64,000 bases of DNA from Anniella stebbinsi. Its lineage: Eukaryota; Chordata; Lepidosauria; Squamata; Anniellidae. The stretch spans positions 403,161,154 to 403,225,153 of the forward strand of contig JARDYH010000001.1 of assembly GCA_029215795.1 (NCBI GenBank), given 5' to 3'. Below are positions 1 to 10,064 of the stretch, piece after piece. Both the position numbers and the translations under genes were made by a program. Position 1 is the stretch's first letter. The number at the start of each line of letters is the position of its first letter. Under the pieces are notes generated by a model. That model was not told the DNA's origin. It worked only from the letters and a program-made list of their open reading frames with translations, and did not search any database.

Positions 1-930
1 TTTGCTTTGTCATTGCAGATGCTAGATTCAGTGAAAGGTAGGGATTGGTGGATCTGTCCATTTTTATTTCTTCCACGTAATCTATCTACCTGTCTATCTA
101 CCCATCTATTGTTCTTTTTCTCGTGAATTTCAAAAACTGTTAGAAAATTCTTATAAAAAGCAAATTTATCAAAAATCCTTGGTTAAATGTACCAGCCAAA
201 TTCGACAGGTACAGCTATTCCCAGAATGAAGAGGGCCATTTTGTACCCAGCCATAAAAGGTAAGGAGCCTGCCTTTTAAAAAAATGGGGTAGCGAGCCTA
301 ATTCAGCACTAACATGGTTGAATACACAGGGATTCAAAGACAATTTTCAAAAAAACTAATCATTCAAAGCCTTGGGCCTGGGTGGACAAATCATTTTCAC
401 TTCCTCCCATGTTTTCTTTTAATCTCAGGTTCTTTCATCCTGAATATGGAGAACTTTGCAAATTTGGGTGATTTCTTATCAAGACCAAATTCAAACGAAA
501 TTCTGATCCATTTTTAGTTCAGGCATTTTCACTCACATGCATGATGTACCGAGGAGCTCACAGCCTTAAGACAGAATACAAACTCAATTTGGCAAGTATA
601 TCTTGTACTCCACCATGCAGTGTGACGTAGGTTTTGTACTCTTCAAACTGTGCAGAGAGTTTACCATTTTGGAATCTACATCTTTTGCTTCCATTTGGAG
701 TGGACTTCTGAAAGTTGGGTGAGATTACAGGTGGTGGCTTAACAGGAAAGTGTGGGAGAGAGTGGGAATATGCAGATTCACATTACAAAATATAAGTGTG
801 TGAAGATGTGTAAGGCCCCCCCCCACACACACACACCTCCAAATACCTGGGAAATGGCTTAGTTGATTTCTGAACCAGTCTAATTCTCCATGCCATTAGC
901 TGAACAACTTAACTACAATGGGCAGGACAC
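1..930. other. No recognised gene; unremarkable sequence
   Basis: No convincing coding frame, RNA gene or full repeat was seen. A short C-run followed by CA repeats lies near 817-837. Open frames here are short and show no recognisable protein. Confidence 0.5.
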
Positions 931-978
931 GGAGGAGGAGGAGGAGGAGGAGGAGGAGGAGGAGGAGGAGGAGGAGGA
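931..978 (+). repeat. (GGA)n microsatellite
   Basis: About sixteen uninterrupted GGA triplets. The minus-strand frame through it gives a polyproline run that is an artefact of the repeat. Confidence 0.97.
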
Positions 979-1292
979 AATAGCTGGATGAGGATGAGCC
1001 GCGAGGCTATTGGGAAATGTGGGCTCTGACAATCTCTCTGCAAAGCAACCTCACCAGCTGTGCAAGGCTCTGTCTGGGGCTGGCGGGGCGCTATTTGAAG
1101 AGCATAAAGAGACCACCCTGGAAAACAAGATGTTGCAGGCAAGGGTATCCTGTCAGTCTTCACTTTCCCTAGCCTTTGCCACAGACTTGCTTCCCTTCAC
1201 TTATCATCTTGATTTCTCTTAGCAAATTCTGTTCTGTCATGTGGGTCAGCTCCCTGCCCTCCTCTAATCTCAGTCACCATCACTTGGCACAG

Positions 1293-1298
<6 letters not shown>

Positions 1299-1338
<40 letters not shown>
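1299..1338 (+). repeat. (TC)n microsatellite
   Basis: A dinucleotide TC run of about 40 bases followed by degenerate TC-rich sequence to about 1365. Open frames across it on both strands are repeat artefacts. Confidence 0.97.
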
Positions 1339-1340
<2 letters not shown>

Positions 1341-1949
1341 TGTTCGTTCTTTCTCTCTCTCTCCCTCCCCAGCCTTTGGGGAATGGCCCAGGAAGCAGCG
1401 GGTGGATTTTAATGCGAACAAATGTTAAGAAACGATGCATTTGGGGTTCTAAGGAAAATAAAGTAGGCATGGCAACCTCTCCGTTGGCAGCAAAGTAGTT
1501 GGAATGTACTGACACAGCAGGGATTTGGGGATTTCTGTTAACAGCAAGAGTTAGACAAGCTTCTGCAAGGAGGGCTGGTGGACTGAAAGGCTACAGCAGG
1601 CACAGCAAAGTGACCAAGGACACAGGCATCAGGAAGCGGTCCCAAGCAAGCCCTGTTGAAATGAATGGGACTTTGGAAATGGACAAAACGGTCAATTTCA
1701 GTTTCTCCTTTTTCCAGTCTTAAAGTTGGTTCATTCCAGATACTGAGATTCTTTTTTTTTTTATCATACTCATTTTTTACTGCATTTAGTCTAATACATC
1801 CATTTTGGTGTCAATTTTGTCTAATAATACAAGGAAAGTTTCTGAACATCATTTTCCACTAATGTATACATTATTCTGTGAACTTTCCTCTATTATACAC
1901 ATTTTCGTACACATTAAAAAATGCATACAAAACTCTGTTGCAAAATTGA

Positions 1950-2197
1950 GAGGCCGTATGCCTATGTATACCAGTTGTTGGGGAACATGGGCAGGTCAGG
2001 GCTTGTGTCCTGCTTGTGGGTTCCCGGTCAATAGCTGGTTGGCTGCTGTGTGAACAAAGTGATGGTCTAGATAGACCCTTGGTCTGATCCAGTAAAGGCT
2101 TACTACCTCTGATACTGGAGGTAGGATATAGCCATCGAGATCATTGATGGTCTTCACCTCCAGGGATTTATCTAACCCCCTTTTAAAGCCATCCAAA
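1950..2197. repeat. CR1-type LINE fragment with internal inversion
   Basis: This belongs to the same repeat as 46743-47075 and 53688-54035 (hallmark phrase GGATCAGACCAAGGGTC, then CCCCTTTTAAAGCCATCC). Here the first part (about 1955-2097) is on the minus strand, while the following part (about 2100-2197, starting near CCTCTGATACTGGAGGT) is on the plus strand. The two halves are adjacent in the normal copies, so this copy carries an inversion. Assignment to CR1 is from family knowledge, not a database match. Confidence 0.7.
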
Positions 2198-2340
2198 TGT
2201 AGAAGGTCCCCAGTTCAATCCCAAGTAGGACTAGGAAAGAATCCTGACTGAAACCCTGGAGGGAGGCTGCCAGCCAGTGTCAACAATACTGGACTAGATA
2301 GACCAATTATCTGAATCAGTGAAAGGCAGCTTCTAATTTC
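2198..2340 (+). repeat. tRNA-derived SINE, 5'-truncated
   Basis: Starts inside the tRNA-like head (AGAAGGTCCCCAGTTCAATC resembles a Pol III B box). It continues with the SINE body shared with 42384-42588 and 56200-56425: CTGACTGAAACCCTGGAG, then CTGGACTAGATAGACCAA, and ends near GGCAGCTTC. The A-box part is missing. It abuts the preceding LINE fragment directly. Confidence 0.8.
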
Positions 2341-3784
2341 CCTGTCCACCTAAAGTCCTGGTTAGGTCACTACTCCAACCCATGGAGTGACTGTGGTAAT
2401 GAACAATTCATCAGAACTGGGTAGCAGCTCTGTATGCCAAAATCATAGCTATCCTTCTCCCCTAAAAAGCTGGCATTGTATTTATAAAACTACTGTTTTA
2501 AGAACACAATAGCTGTTCTTAAAATACACATAAATGATCTAGATTTTCTAACTTAAACCATGTTGGGACGCTAAAGGCAGCTCCCATAATTGGGAAAGTG
2601 CCTTTTGGTGGAGAGCCAGAAGCTTGTATTATCTTTCTAATAACCTCAGTACTTAGAAACACGCAGGTAGAGCTGGCATTAAAAGGAGCAGAAGCTAGTC
2701 CACAGGTAGTATCAGATTTGTGGCAGGATCAATCCAGCTGCCCTAAATCCAAATCTGAAGCTGCTGCTTCTCAGATCTTCTTGCCAGACAAGGCAAACCC
2801 TGATGTCCAGCCTTCCCTGTAAGGTGTGTGTATTAACTCAAACGCTTGATGCCTGGCGTAGCCAGCTACTATCTGCTCACCCTCCCCATCAAAAGCTCAA
2901 CATAAAGGAAGAACCATCTTGCACAGCTGTATAACATCATTGCAGTGTGCTTTTCCCCTGCTCTATGATTAAAGAAACAAATCAAAAGTAAAACCCTACT
3001 TGTACAGCTGCTCTTCCAGTCGACCTGGACAGGAATGTAGGAACCAACTGGGACATCCACCCCTCACGCCACACCCAAGCACACCCTTTCACACACAACC
3101 ATCTGCACATTTTGGTATATGAGGTGAGGAAGGCAGGATGAGAAAACAGACCAACTGGTGTGACATTACAGTGGCATTTCTTTCTTTTATTTTTTAAATG
3201 AAAATGGAATTTAAATAAAAATCAGGGGAATGTGTGTGTGTGTGTGGTGGGAATTATTTTGACATTTTGATGTCATTAACCAGCACTAAATATGAACATT
3301 TGTCAGATGGAGTACTAACAATGGTAAAATAAAATGAACCTTTAGATTCCATATTACTATTTTTATTGCTATTTTCATTTCACAGAGTATTTTGCAATTT
3401 TCCACTCATTTATCATCTTGACAACATATGCCCACACCTACTATGACTGAAGGATGAGGAGGAATTTAAACCTGGGTTGGATTCCCCTAACCCCATTTAA
3501 TTCCTGATTGATTCTCAGGTGTGCACTTTCCTGCATTCCAGTGTAACCAGAAACCTTCCAAATTTGATTCTGGAACTGGAACATGCTGTTTGCCACGGCT
3601 GCCAGTTACTTCGGTTCTTTTGCACACCCTCCCTCCCTGCCACTTACCTCCTTCCTGACTACATTATCAAAGTCCTCATTAACAATGATAAAATAATTGC
3701 CAAAAAAGGTGTCTGTAGGAAGCTTAAAAGCAGGCAGTAGCTTTCCCCCCACATGTCCCTCTCAACAGATTTTTCCTCTGAACC
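2341..3784. other. No recognised gene or clear repeat
   Basis: Nothing assignable was seen apart from a short TG run near 3233-3246. Open frames are below about 75 codons and show no protein signature. Confidence 0.5.
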
Positions 3785-3940
3785 TGGAGGTTCCATACAG
3801 CCCTCAAAGCTGATAGCTGACAATAGACCTGCCCCATGGATTTTCCATATATTTCTCCAGTCCCCCTTCAATGCCATCCATGCCAGTGGGCATTATCACA
3901 GCTTGTGTGAGAGAATTCCATTTAGACATATCTGTGTGTC
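3785..3940 (+). repeat. CR1-type LINE fragment
   Basis: A diverged stretch of the repeat seen at 46743 and 53688: the segments matching CATGGATTTTCCATATATTT, CCCCCTTCAATGCCATCCA and GAGAGAATTCCATTTAGA align with the part of those copies that reads like AAAGCCATCC then GAGTTCCATAATTTAA. Confidence 0.6.
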
Positions 3941-4319
3941 ATGCAGAAGTCCTGATTCTATTGCCAATCAGAAATAGATGCCCGGGTTCTCCTGTTGATC
4001 AGTGCCCATTATTTAACTGCACCATGACTAAATCCATACTTAGTCATATGTAGATTCGGCCCTTTGAAATCAATGGGACTCAAGTTAGTTGTGTCTAGCT
4101 TAAAATCCCTTTGACATCAGTGGGTGTACACTACTCTTAAGTATTGCTAAATCTGGATCCAAAGACATGTATCCACCCCCAATAAACTCTTATTTTCACT
4201 ATCCCAAGCCCCATCTTACCTCCTGTTCCCCAACAGAAGTACAGTGAAGAGAAATATATATATTCAAATGGATAAAATAAAGGGAAAGTATTTGCCCCCT
4301 CTTGTGTGATGCAGCTGCA

Positions 4320-4690
4320 TTGATGTTAGGGGTAGCATGATCAATCTATTTTGGGTCTGTGCCAGTTCTGCATCATGTATTCAGTTGTACATCAACTTCA
4401 TCATATTTTGTTCATTAAAAAACTACAAAATGTGCACTCAAATTGTATGTCTATTTCCCCTAGAATAGCATTTTTGTATGCAGTTTCCCCCTAAAATATA
4501 AATTTGTACACAATTTTCCTAATATGAACATGGCTGTCTGCATTTCATATATCCCTTTTGTGTGCATTTTCTGAGTTGAGAACTGCGTATCAAAAGATAC
4601 CCATGTCCTGATCATGCATTAGTCCAGACAATGTGAACTAGATAAGTCCACTTAAAAATGAGCAGCAAACAAACTTTTCACCCATCCCTA
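4320..4690. mobile_element. AT-rich hAT-like MITE, ends at CCATCCCTA
   Basis: AT-rich sequence with spaced TGCAATTT/TTTTCCCCTA-like motifs, ending TCACCCATCCCTA at 4690. The style matches 49451-49894 and 62620-63043. The left end is not defined and no TSD was found. The family A element that follows was inserted so close to its edge that the last three bases CTA form part of that element's TSD. Confidence 0.5.
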
Positions 4691-4695
4691 ATTAC
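4688..4695 (+). repeat. Left 8-bp target-site duplication of hAT copy A1
   Basis: CTAATTAC, repeated exactly at 6510-6517 immediately after the element. An 8-bp TSD is the hAT superfamily hallmark. Confidence 0.97.
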
Positions 4696-4840
4696 TAGGG
4701 GTGTGCACGGACCCCCCGGATCGGATCGGGACCCGGATCGGGACCTCCAATTTTGTCACGGACCGGTTTGGACAAAATCGGAGGCCCCCCGGACCGGATC
4801 GAGTCCGATCCCGACCCAAAAATCGTAAATTTTTGGATCG

Positions 4841-4903
4841 GCCGCCATTTTTTTCCCCATAGACTTGCATTGCAATGCAAGTCTATGAGGAAAAAATGGC
4901 GGC
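4841..4903. repeat. Long palindrome with ATTGCAAT centre
   Basis: The innermost 30 bp (4859-4888) are a perfect palindrome centred on ATTGCAAT. The arms extend to GCCGCCATTTTT on the left and AAAAATGGCGGC on the right with small mismatches. The same structure recurs at 33399-33461, 40701-40759, 63206-63270 and inverted at 12962-13022. It can fold into a hairpin. Confidence 0.95.
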
Positions 4904-5095
4904 GGGTGGGTGAGGGGGGGCCTAACTCCCTCCCCCCCGGGGCCATCCGCTGTGGACGGCCCCGGCAGGTAAGCCCCCTCCCCCGCGCTCCCGACCCCCC
5001 CTGGGGCCATCCGCTTCCATCCGCTGGCGCCCGCGGGCGCCAGCGGATAGAAGCGGACGGCTCCGGGGGGGGTAAGCCCCCTTCCCCGCCACTGC

Positions 5096-6240
5096 TTACC
5101 TTCTCGGCCCGTCCGCTCCCGTCCGGCGCCGGCGGCTACTACCAGCGGGCTCCGCGGCCTACTCTCGAGTAGCGCGCCGGGTGATGACATCACCCGGCGC
5201 GCCACCCTGGAGTAGGCTGCGGAGCCTGCTGGTAGTAGTCGCCGGCGCCGGACGGGAGCGGCCGGGCCGACAAGGGCCCCCTCCCCCCTCCGCGCGCCCC
5301 CTCCTCCCCTCCACGCACCCCCTGCTCCCCTCCACGCACCCCCTGCTTACCTTCTCGGCCCGTCCGCTCCCGTCCGGGGCCGGCGGCTACTACCAGCGGG
5401 CTCCGCGGCCTGCTCTAGAGTAGCGCGCCGGGTGATGACATCACCCGGCGCGCCACCCTAGAGCAGGCTGCGGAGCCTGCTGGTAGTAGTAGTCGCCGGC
5501 GCCGGACGGGAGCGGCCGGGCCGGGAAGGTAAGGGCCCCCCTCCCCCCTCCGCGCGCCCCCTCCTCCCCTCCACGCACCCCCTGCTTACCTTCTCGGCCC
5601 GTCCGCTCCCGTCCGGCGCCGGCGGCTACCACCAGCAGGCTCCGCGGCCTGCTCTAGAGTAGCGCGCCGGGTGATGACATCACCCGGCGCGCCACCCTAG
5701 AGCAGGCCGCGGAGCCTGCTGGTAGTAGTAGTTGCCGGCGCTGTACGGGAGCGGACGGGCCGGGAAGGTAAGGGCCCCCCTCCCCCCCTCCGCGCGCCCC
5801 CTCCTCCCCTCCACGCACCCCCTGCTTACCTTCTCGGCCCGTCTGCTCCCGTCCGGCGCCGGCGGCTACCACCAGCAGGCTCCGCGGCCTGCTCTAGAGT
5901 AGCGCGCCGGGTGATGACATCACCCGGCGCGCCACCCTAGAGCAGGCCGCGGAGCCTGCTGGTAGTAGTAGTCGCCGGCGCCGGACAGGAGCGGCCGGGC
6001 CGGGAAGGTAAGGGCCCCCCTCCCCCTCCGCGCGCCCCCTCCTCCCCTCCACGCACCCTCTGCTTACCTTCTCGGCCCGTCCGCTCCCGTCCAGCGCCGG
6101 CGGCTACTACCAGCGGGCTCCACGGCCTGCTCTAGAGTAGCGCGCCGGGTGATGACATCACCCGGCGCGCCACCCTGGAGCAGGCCGCGGAGCCCGCTGG
6201 TAGTAGCTGCTAGTGCCGGACGGGAGCGGACGGGCCGAGA
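5096..6240 (+). repeat. Tandem array of ~240-bp palindromic GC-rich modules
   Basis: Five copies of the core GTGATGACATCAC start at 5181, 5432, 5671, 5911 and 6149, a period of 238-251 bp. Each core sits in GGCGCGCC arms, flanked by inverted CAGGCTCCGCGGCCTG-type arms and CGCCGGCGCCGG palindromes. Units are joined by CCCCTCC-rich linkers. Splice-donor-like AAGGTAAG (5526, 5765, 6005, 6240) and its reverse CTTACCTT (5095 and in each linker) bracket the modules. Array length explains most of the size difference between family A copies. Confidence 0.95.
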
Positions 6241-6509
6241 AGGTAAGCGCCCCCCTCCTCCCCCCCCCGCTGTCCACTTTCATCGGCGGGCGCCCACTGG
6301 CGCCCGCCAATGGAAGCGGCGGTGGGCGCCAGTGGGCGCCCGCCGATCCGCCGATCCGCCGATCCGCCGAACCGGTTCGGAGCCTTTTCGGACCGGTTCG
6401 GATTGGATCGGCCGATCCAGCTGCGGGATCGGAAATCGGATAATTTATCCGATTTCCCACTGGACCGGACTCGGATCGTGGATCGGGTCCGATCCAGTGC
6501 ACATCCCTA

Positions 6510-6517
6510 CTAATTAC
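6510..6517 (+). repeat. Right 8-bp TSD of hAT copy A1
   Basis: CTAATTAC, identical to 4688-4695. Confidence 0.97.
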
Positions 6518-6600
6518 TTGTAGTCCTAACTCAAACTATTCTGCATATAGTTCTAAGAAAGTAGGCTAAATCATTTGAAACTTGTCTTATTTGTTTATTT

Positions 6601-6733
6601 TAGTATAGATAGATAGATGATAGATAGATAGATAGATAGATGATAGATAGATAGATAAATAGATGATAGATAGATAAATAGATAGATGATAGAGATAGAT
6701 AGATGGATAGATAGATAGATAGATAGATAGATC
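6601..6733 (+). repeat. (GATA)n microsatellite
   Basis: Interrupted GATA/ATAG tetranucleotide repeats over about 130 bp. The minus-strand frame reading YLSIYLSI is an artefact. Confidence 0.97.
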
Positions 6734-7208
6734 AAGCATGTATTCACCCATTGATGTTGATGTAATGTGGGACTTCCAGTGCAGGAGATCTGTCCATCTG
6801 GTGACTCTTCCTGGCCTCCTTCTAGCTGCTATTTGCCAGGTACACATCCTATCACAGCATTTACATTTCTATTTCCAATGACTTATTCAACATAATGTTA
6901 GTTTGCATCTTAACCTCCTTCCAAATAGGGTTATTAATGTGCACTTGCACAGATGATGGAGAAGATTTCCATGGCAACTCTTCAGATTCTGCATTGCAAC
7001 TTGACCCTATGAAAGCTAATAATCAACTTTCCATTTACTTACATACGCTCAGTCCTTCAAAATATGTACTTAATGAAAGGCTATCCAGTTCCTCTGTCGC
7101 AGTTGAATAGGCAGGTGGTTGATACTAGGAACAGCCACGAATTGCAGTCCACAAAAATGGGGAAGTTGGATTCCAGCTACATTCAGGAATTGAGCATATT
7201 ATATTCAG

Positions 7209-7500
7209 TAGGGTGACCATATTTGGGAAACCAAAAAAGAGGACACCCTGTGTGTGTGTGGAAGGGGGGGGGGGTACAGCTTTCCAGGGCCTCTGAAAAG
7301 CGCATCATCCCCACGCGCCTTAAAGGCCCCAATTGAAGTGGAGAGGGGAAAGTGTGTCTTTCTAGGACAATTGCAATTCCAATGGGCTGGCTGCTACCAT
7401 TGAGGGTGGGGGGCATTTGGAGATGGATGATGCATTTTGCTTCTATGTCAGCTGAGTTTTCTCTGCCCATGAATGAGGTAGCAAAATAGGGGAGGGATTT
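7209..7500 (+). mobile_element. hAT-like MITE left end (TAGGGTGACCATA)
   Basis: Begins TAGGGTGACCATATTTGG, the inverse of the end at 25465-25491 (CAAAATATGGTCACCCTA). It contains a TGTGTG/G-run stretch at 7249-7274. The right end is not recognisable, so it may be truncated. No coding capacity. Confidence 0.6.
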
Positions 7501-7531
7501 CAGCTTCCCCCCCCCCCCATGAATAGATGTG

Positions 7532-8238
7532 AAGTAGAGATGAGGGGCAATTCATCTGGTTCATATTTTAATACAAACTGATGGAAGTTCACACTTTTGA
7601 ACCAATATACAAAGAGAAATTCAGTTATTCATTGAAATTCAACAGTTTCTGCATTTTGCAATGGATTAAAAATGCATACATAATTGATATATTAGGGGAG
7701 ACTGTACATAAAAGTACACATATCATTGAATATAACATTCAAAAGTGCATTCTGTGAGAGACCTGTTTGCAAATGTGTGTGCATTGGGCCAAATTGCATT
7801 CAAAATTCCATGCATTAGGAGAAATGAGAAAAGTTCAGGACGAAACAAACGTAAGTCTAGAAAAATGAGTAACTGTAGGCTGACCATATGAAAAGGAGGA
7901 CAGGGCTCCTGTAACTTTAACAGTTGTAGAGAAAAGGGAATTTCAACTAGTGTCATTTGTATGCAATTAGTTCCTGGTGAAATTCCCTCTTCATCACAAC
8001 AGTTAAAGTTGCAGGGCCCTGCCTTCTTTCGTAAATGATCACTCTAGTATAGTGCCTGCAACCTCAACTGTTGTGATGAAGAGGGAATTTCACCAGGAAC
8101 TAATTGCATACAAACGACACTGGCTGAAATTCCCTTTTCTCTACAACTGTTAAAGTTACATGAGCCCTGTCCTCCTTTTCAGATGGTCAGCCTAAGTAAC
8201 TGAGTGAAACTGAAATCAACAGATTCATCCATCTCTGC
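7532..8238. mobile_element. AT-rich MITE, host of the 7876-8194 insertion
   Basis: The left edge TAGAGATGAGGGGCAATTCA and the right edge, which reads inward as AGAGATGGATGAATCTG, suggest loosely inverted termini. The interior is AT-rich with TGCATT motifs. The element is split by a complete second MITE. No perfect TSD was seen for the outer element. Confidence 0.5.
7876..8194. mobile_element. hAT-like foldback MITE, family B, 319 bp
   Basis: Starts TAGGCTGACCATATGAAAAG and ends with the inverse CTTTTCAGATGGTCAGCCTA. A perfect 8-bp TSD AGTAACTG lies at 7868-7875 and 8195-8202. The element is almost a full palindrome: its left half (TTTAACAGTTG, TTCCCTCTTCATCACAAC) is repeated inverted in its right half, around a centre near 8035. 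A second copy is at 23134-23454. No coding sequence. Confidence 0.95.
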
Positions 8239-9320
8239 TGTGGTTAAGAGTGTATTCCAACAGGATTGGCACTCTTTAAACAGAGGGCTCTGAAATCTTC
8301 CCATTCAAATCCCCTGCAGGCAGGGCAGTGGAAGGCTGGAGGCAAAACACTCACCCTCATCATTCTACCTTAAAAAACAACAACATGCCACTCGGATGCC
8401 CCACAGGTCATAGCTGCCTCTTCAGTCCTTGAGAAAAGGGGGTATCTGCACTGTCTCCCAGAGACCATAGAATTGTTCTGTAAGGGAATTAAAATATAGG
8501 AGCAATTTGGAATTTGCAAAGTCATGAAGGGAATGCATTTCAAAAGACATATGACTTAACCCAAGATGTCCTTTTCAGCAGAGCCATTTGCAGAGGGGAA
8601 AGTGCTTCCCCCAAATGAATGAATTCTAAATTCCTTGGTCAATAGGCTATTAGCAAAGGCTCAGTGCGAAGGTTCAGCAGCAAGATCAAAGATTTTAAAG
8701 TGCCCTCGCTTTGGAAAATCAAAATCTGTTGCACACCAAGGGATGCTTTGGAAATAGAGGTATCAAGGCTCTCAATCCAATTCCTTAAACTCATGGCTAT
8801 GTTTTATCAGTATTTTCCCACACTGGAGGTCCCTTCAATTGCTGGCTCCATAACTGTGGGTCTTCTGCAACCCACTCCATGGATGATTTTGTGCCAATTG
8901 CCCATGCATGGTCTTGTCTCATCCTTAATTTTCCTGGCACTGATAAATGTACTCAGTTCTACCAAACACCACCATCAAGAAAGGCATTCTCTGCCAACTC
9001 CACTTTTTGAATGAGCATTCCATTGTGAATGGGAGGTCTGGGGAATTTGTAGTTAAATCATGCCCCCTTTTAATGGTGCCTCCATGATATGGAAGCCACA
9101 AATCGCTCTGTCAAGCTTGGGGATCATAAGGAAAGGTGGTAGTTAAATGGGCCTGAGACAGGGGATGTGGTCACAGAAGGGCTGGAGATCAGATGCCAGG
9201 CTGGGCAGGGCAGTCTCCATCATCACTAGTCAAGGGATGAGTTGCTCAAATTGAGGAGCTGAGCATTTTCAGGCTGTGGGATTAGTTGATAGCAATCTGG
9301 CTACTACTGTACCCTAGAGG

Positions 9321-9321
<1 letters not shown>
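8239..9321. other. No recognised gene
   Basis: The plus frame at 8664-9014 (116 codons) has no recognisable domain or neighbours. No clear repeat structure was seen. Confidence 0.45.
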
Positions 9322-9354
<33 letters not shown>

Positions 9355-9663
9355 ATGTATATATTGCCCCATAGCCGAAGCTCGCTGGGCGGTTTACAAA
9401 AATTAAAAGATTGAACAATTAAAAAGTCAATGTACACAATTTAAAACCAAAAAACATAAAACAGCTGATATTTAAAACATTTTAAACTTTTAAGCCTAGC
9501 CACAAAATCAGTTAAAACCTCAGCTTAAGCTGTTAAATGCCTGGGAGAGAAGTTTTGACCTGGCACCAAAAAGATGACAGTGTTGGTGACAGGGGGGCCA
9601 CCACAGAGAAGGCCCTCTCCCTTGTTGTCGTCCTCCGAGCTTCCCTTGGAGTAGGTACCCAGA
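9322..9663 (-). mobile_element. L2-type LINE 3' end, part 1
   Basis: Read on the minus strand, the 3' tail is the ATT run (9322-9353), preceded by the hairpin-like GCCCAGCGAGCTTCGGCTAT tail and further upstream by coding-like sequence for the C-terminal reverse transcriptase region (GGAAGCTCGGAGGACGAC and AGAGGGCCTTCTCTGTGG, also seen at 44640-44690). Interrupted at 9663 and resumed at 10440. Confidence 0.85.
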
Positions 9664-9817
9664 TAGGATGACCAGATCGCCCTGGATTTCCCGGTCCTAA
9701 CCGGGAAAACTGGGGCAATCTGGGCCAACAGGGGGACTGCGAGGGCAAACCGGGGAAAGGATCAGCTTTCCTCCCGCCCTAAAATGCCCACGATGCTCCC
9801 TTGCCTCTGCAAGAAAC

Positions 9818-9926
9818 AAGTGCTCGGCATTAGGGAGCGTCAACAAATTCCTTGTCTGGTGGCTAAAGCTCACTGCTTTAGCCACCAGACAAGGAATTTG
9901 TTGATGCTCCCTAATGCTGAGCACTT
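9818..9926. repeat. Hairpin 1 of family C element
   Basis: Two arms of nearly 50 bp, starting AAGTGCTCGGCATTAGGG and ending CTAATGCTGAGCACTT, separated by only a few bases near 9872. The arms differ at a few positions only. Confidence 0.95.
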
Positions 9927-9961
9927 CTTTCCTGCCTGCTGCTCCCGCCTCTGCAAGAAAG

Positions 9962-10064
9962 AAGTGCTCAGTGTTAGGGAGCGTCAACAAATTCCTTGTC
10001 TGGTGGCTAACTGCTTTAGCCACCAGACAAGGAATTTGTTGACGCTCCCTAATGCTGAGCACTT
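9962..10064. repeat. Hairpin 2 of family C element
   Basis: Same arms as hairpin 1, in the same orientation 144 bp downstream, again with almost no loop (centre near 10013). It is a tandem duplication of an inverted repeat. Confidence 0.95.

Larger units (their letters stand above)
4696..6509 (+). mobile_element. Non-autonomous hAT element, family A, copy A1 (1814 bp)
   Basis: The left end is TAGGGGTGTGCAC and the right end GTGCACATCCCTA, forming inverted termini, with perfect 8-bp TSDs (CTAATTAC). Subterminal regions are crowded with GGATCGG/GGATCCG-type repeats on both ends, as expected for hAT transposase-binding sites. No transposase frame exists; the long open frames (for example 4753-5172 and 4756-5205) are by-products of GC-rich palindromes. 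The order is subterminal repeats, an AT-core palindrome at about 4841-4903, a GC-rich linker, about five tandem palindromic units (about 5096-6240), a GGCGCCCGCC-rich linker, then subterminal repeats. It must be mobilised in trans by an autonomous hAT. Confidence 0.96.

Noticed and set aside
4753..5205. 139- and 149-codon overlapping frames on both strands, rich in Gly, Pro and Arg
   Set aside because: They lie inside a transposon's palindromic GC-rich array; similar frames recur in every family A copy on either strand, and none has a domain.
5096..6240. Regularly spaced repeats considered as a CRISPR-like array
   Set aside because: The unit is about 240 bp, palindromic, without unique spacers, and inside a eukaryotic transposon.
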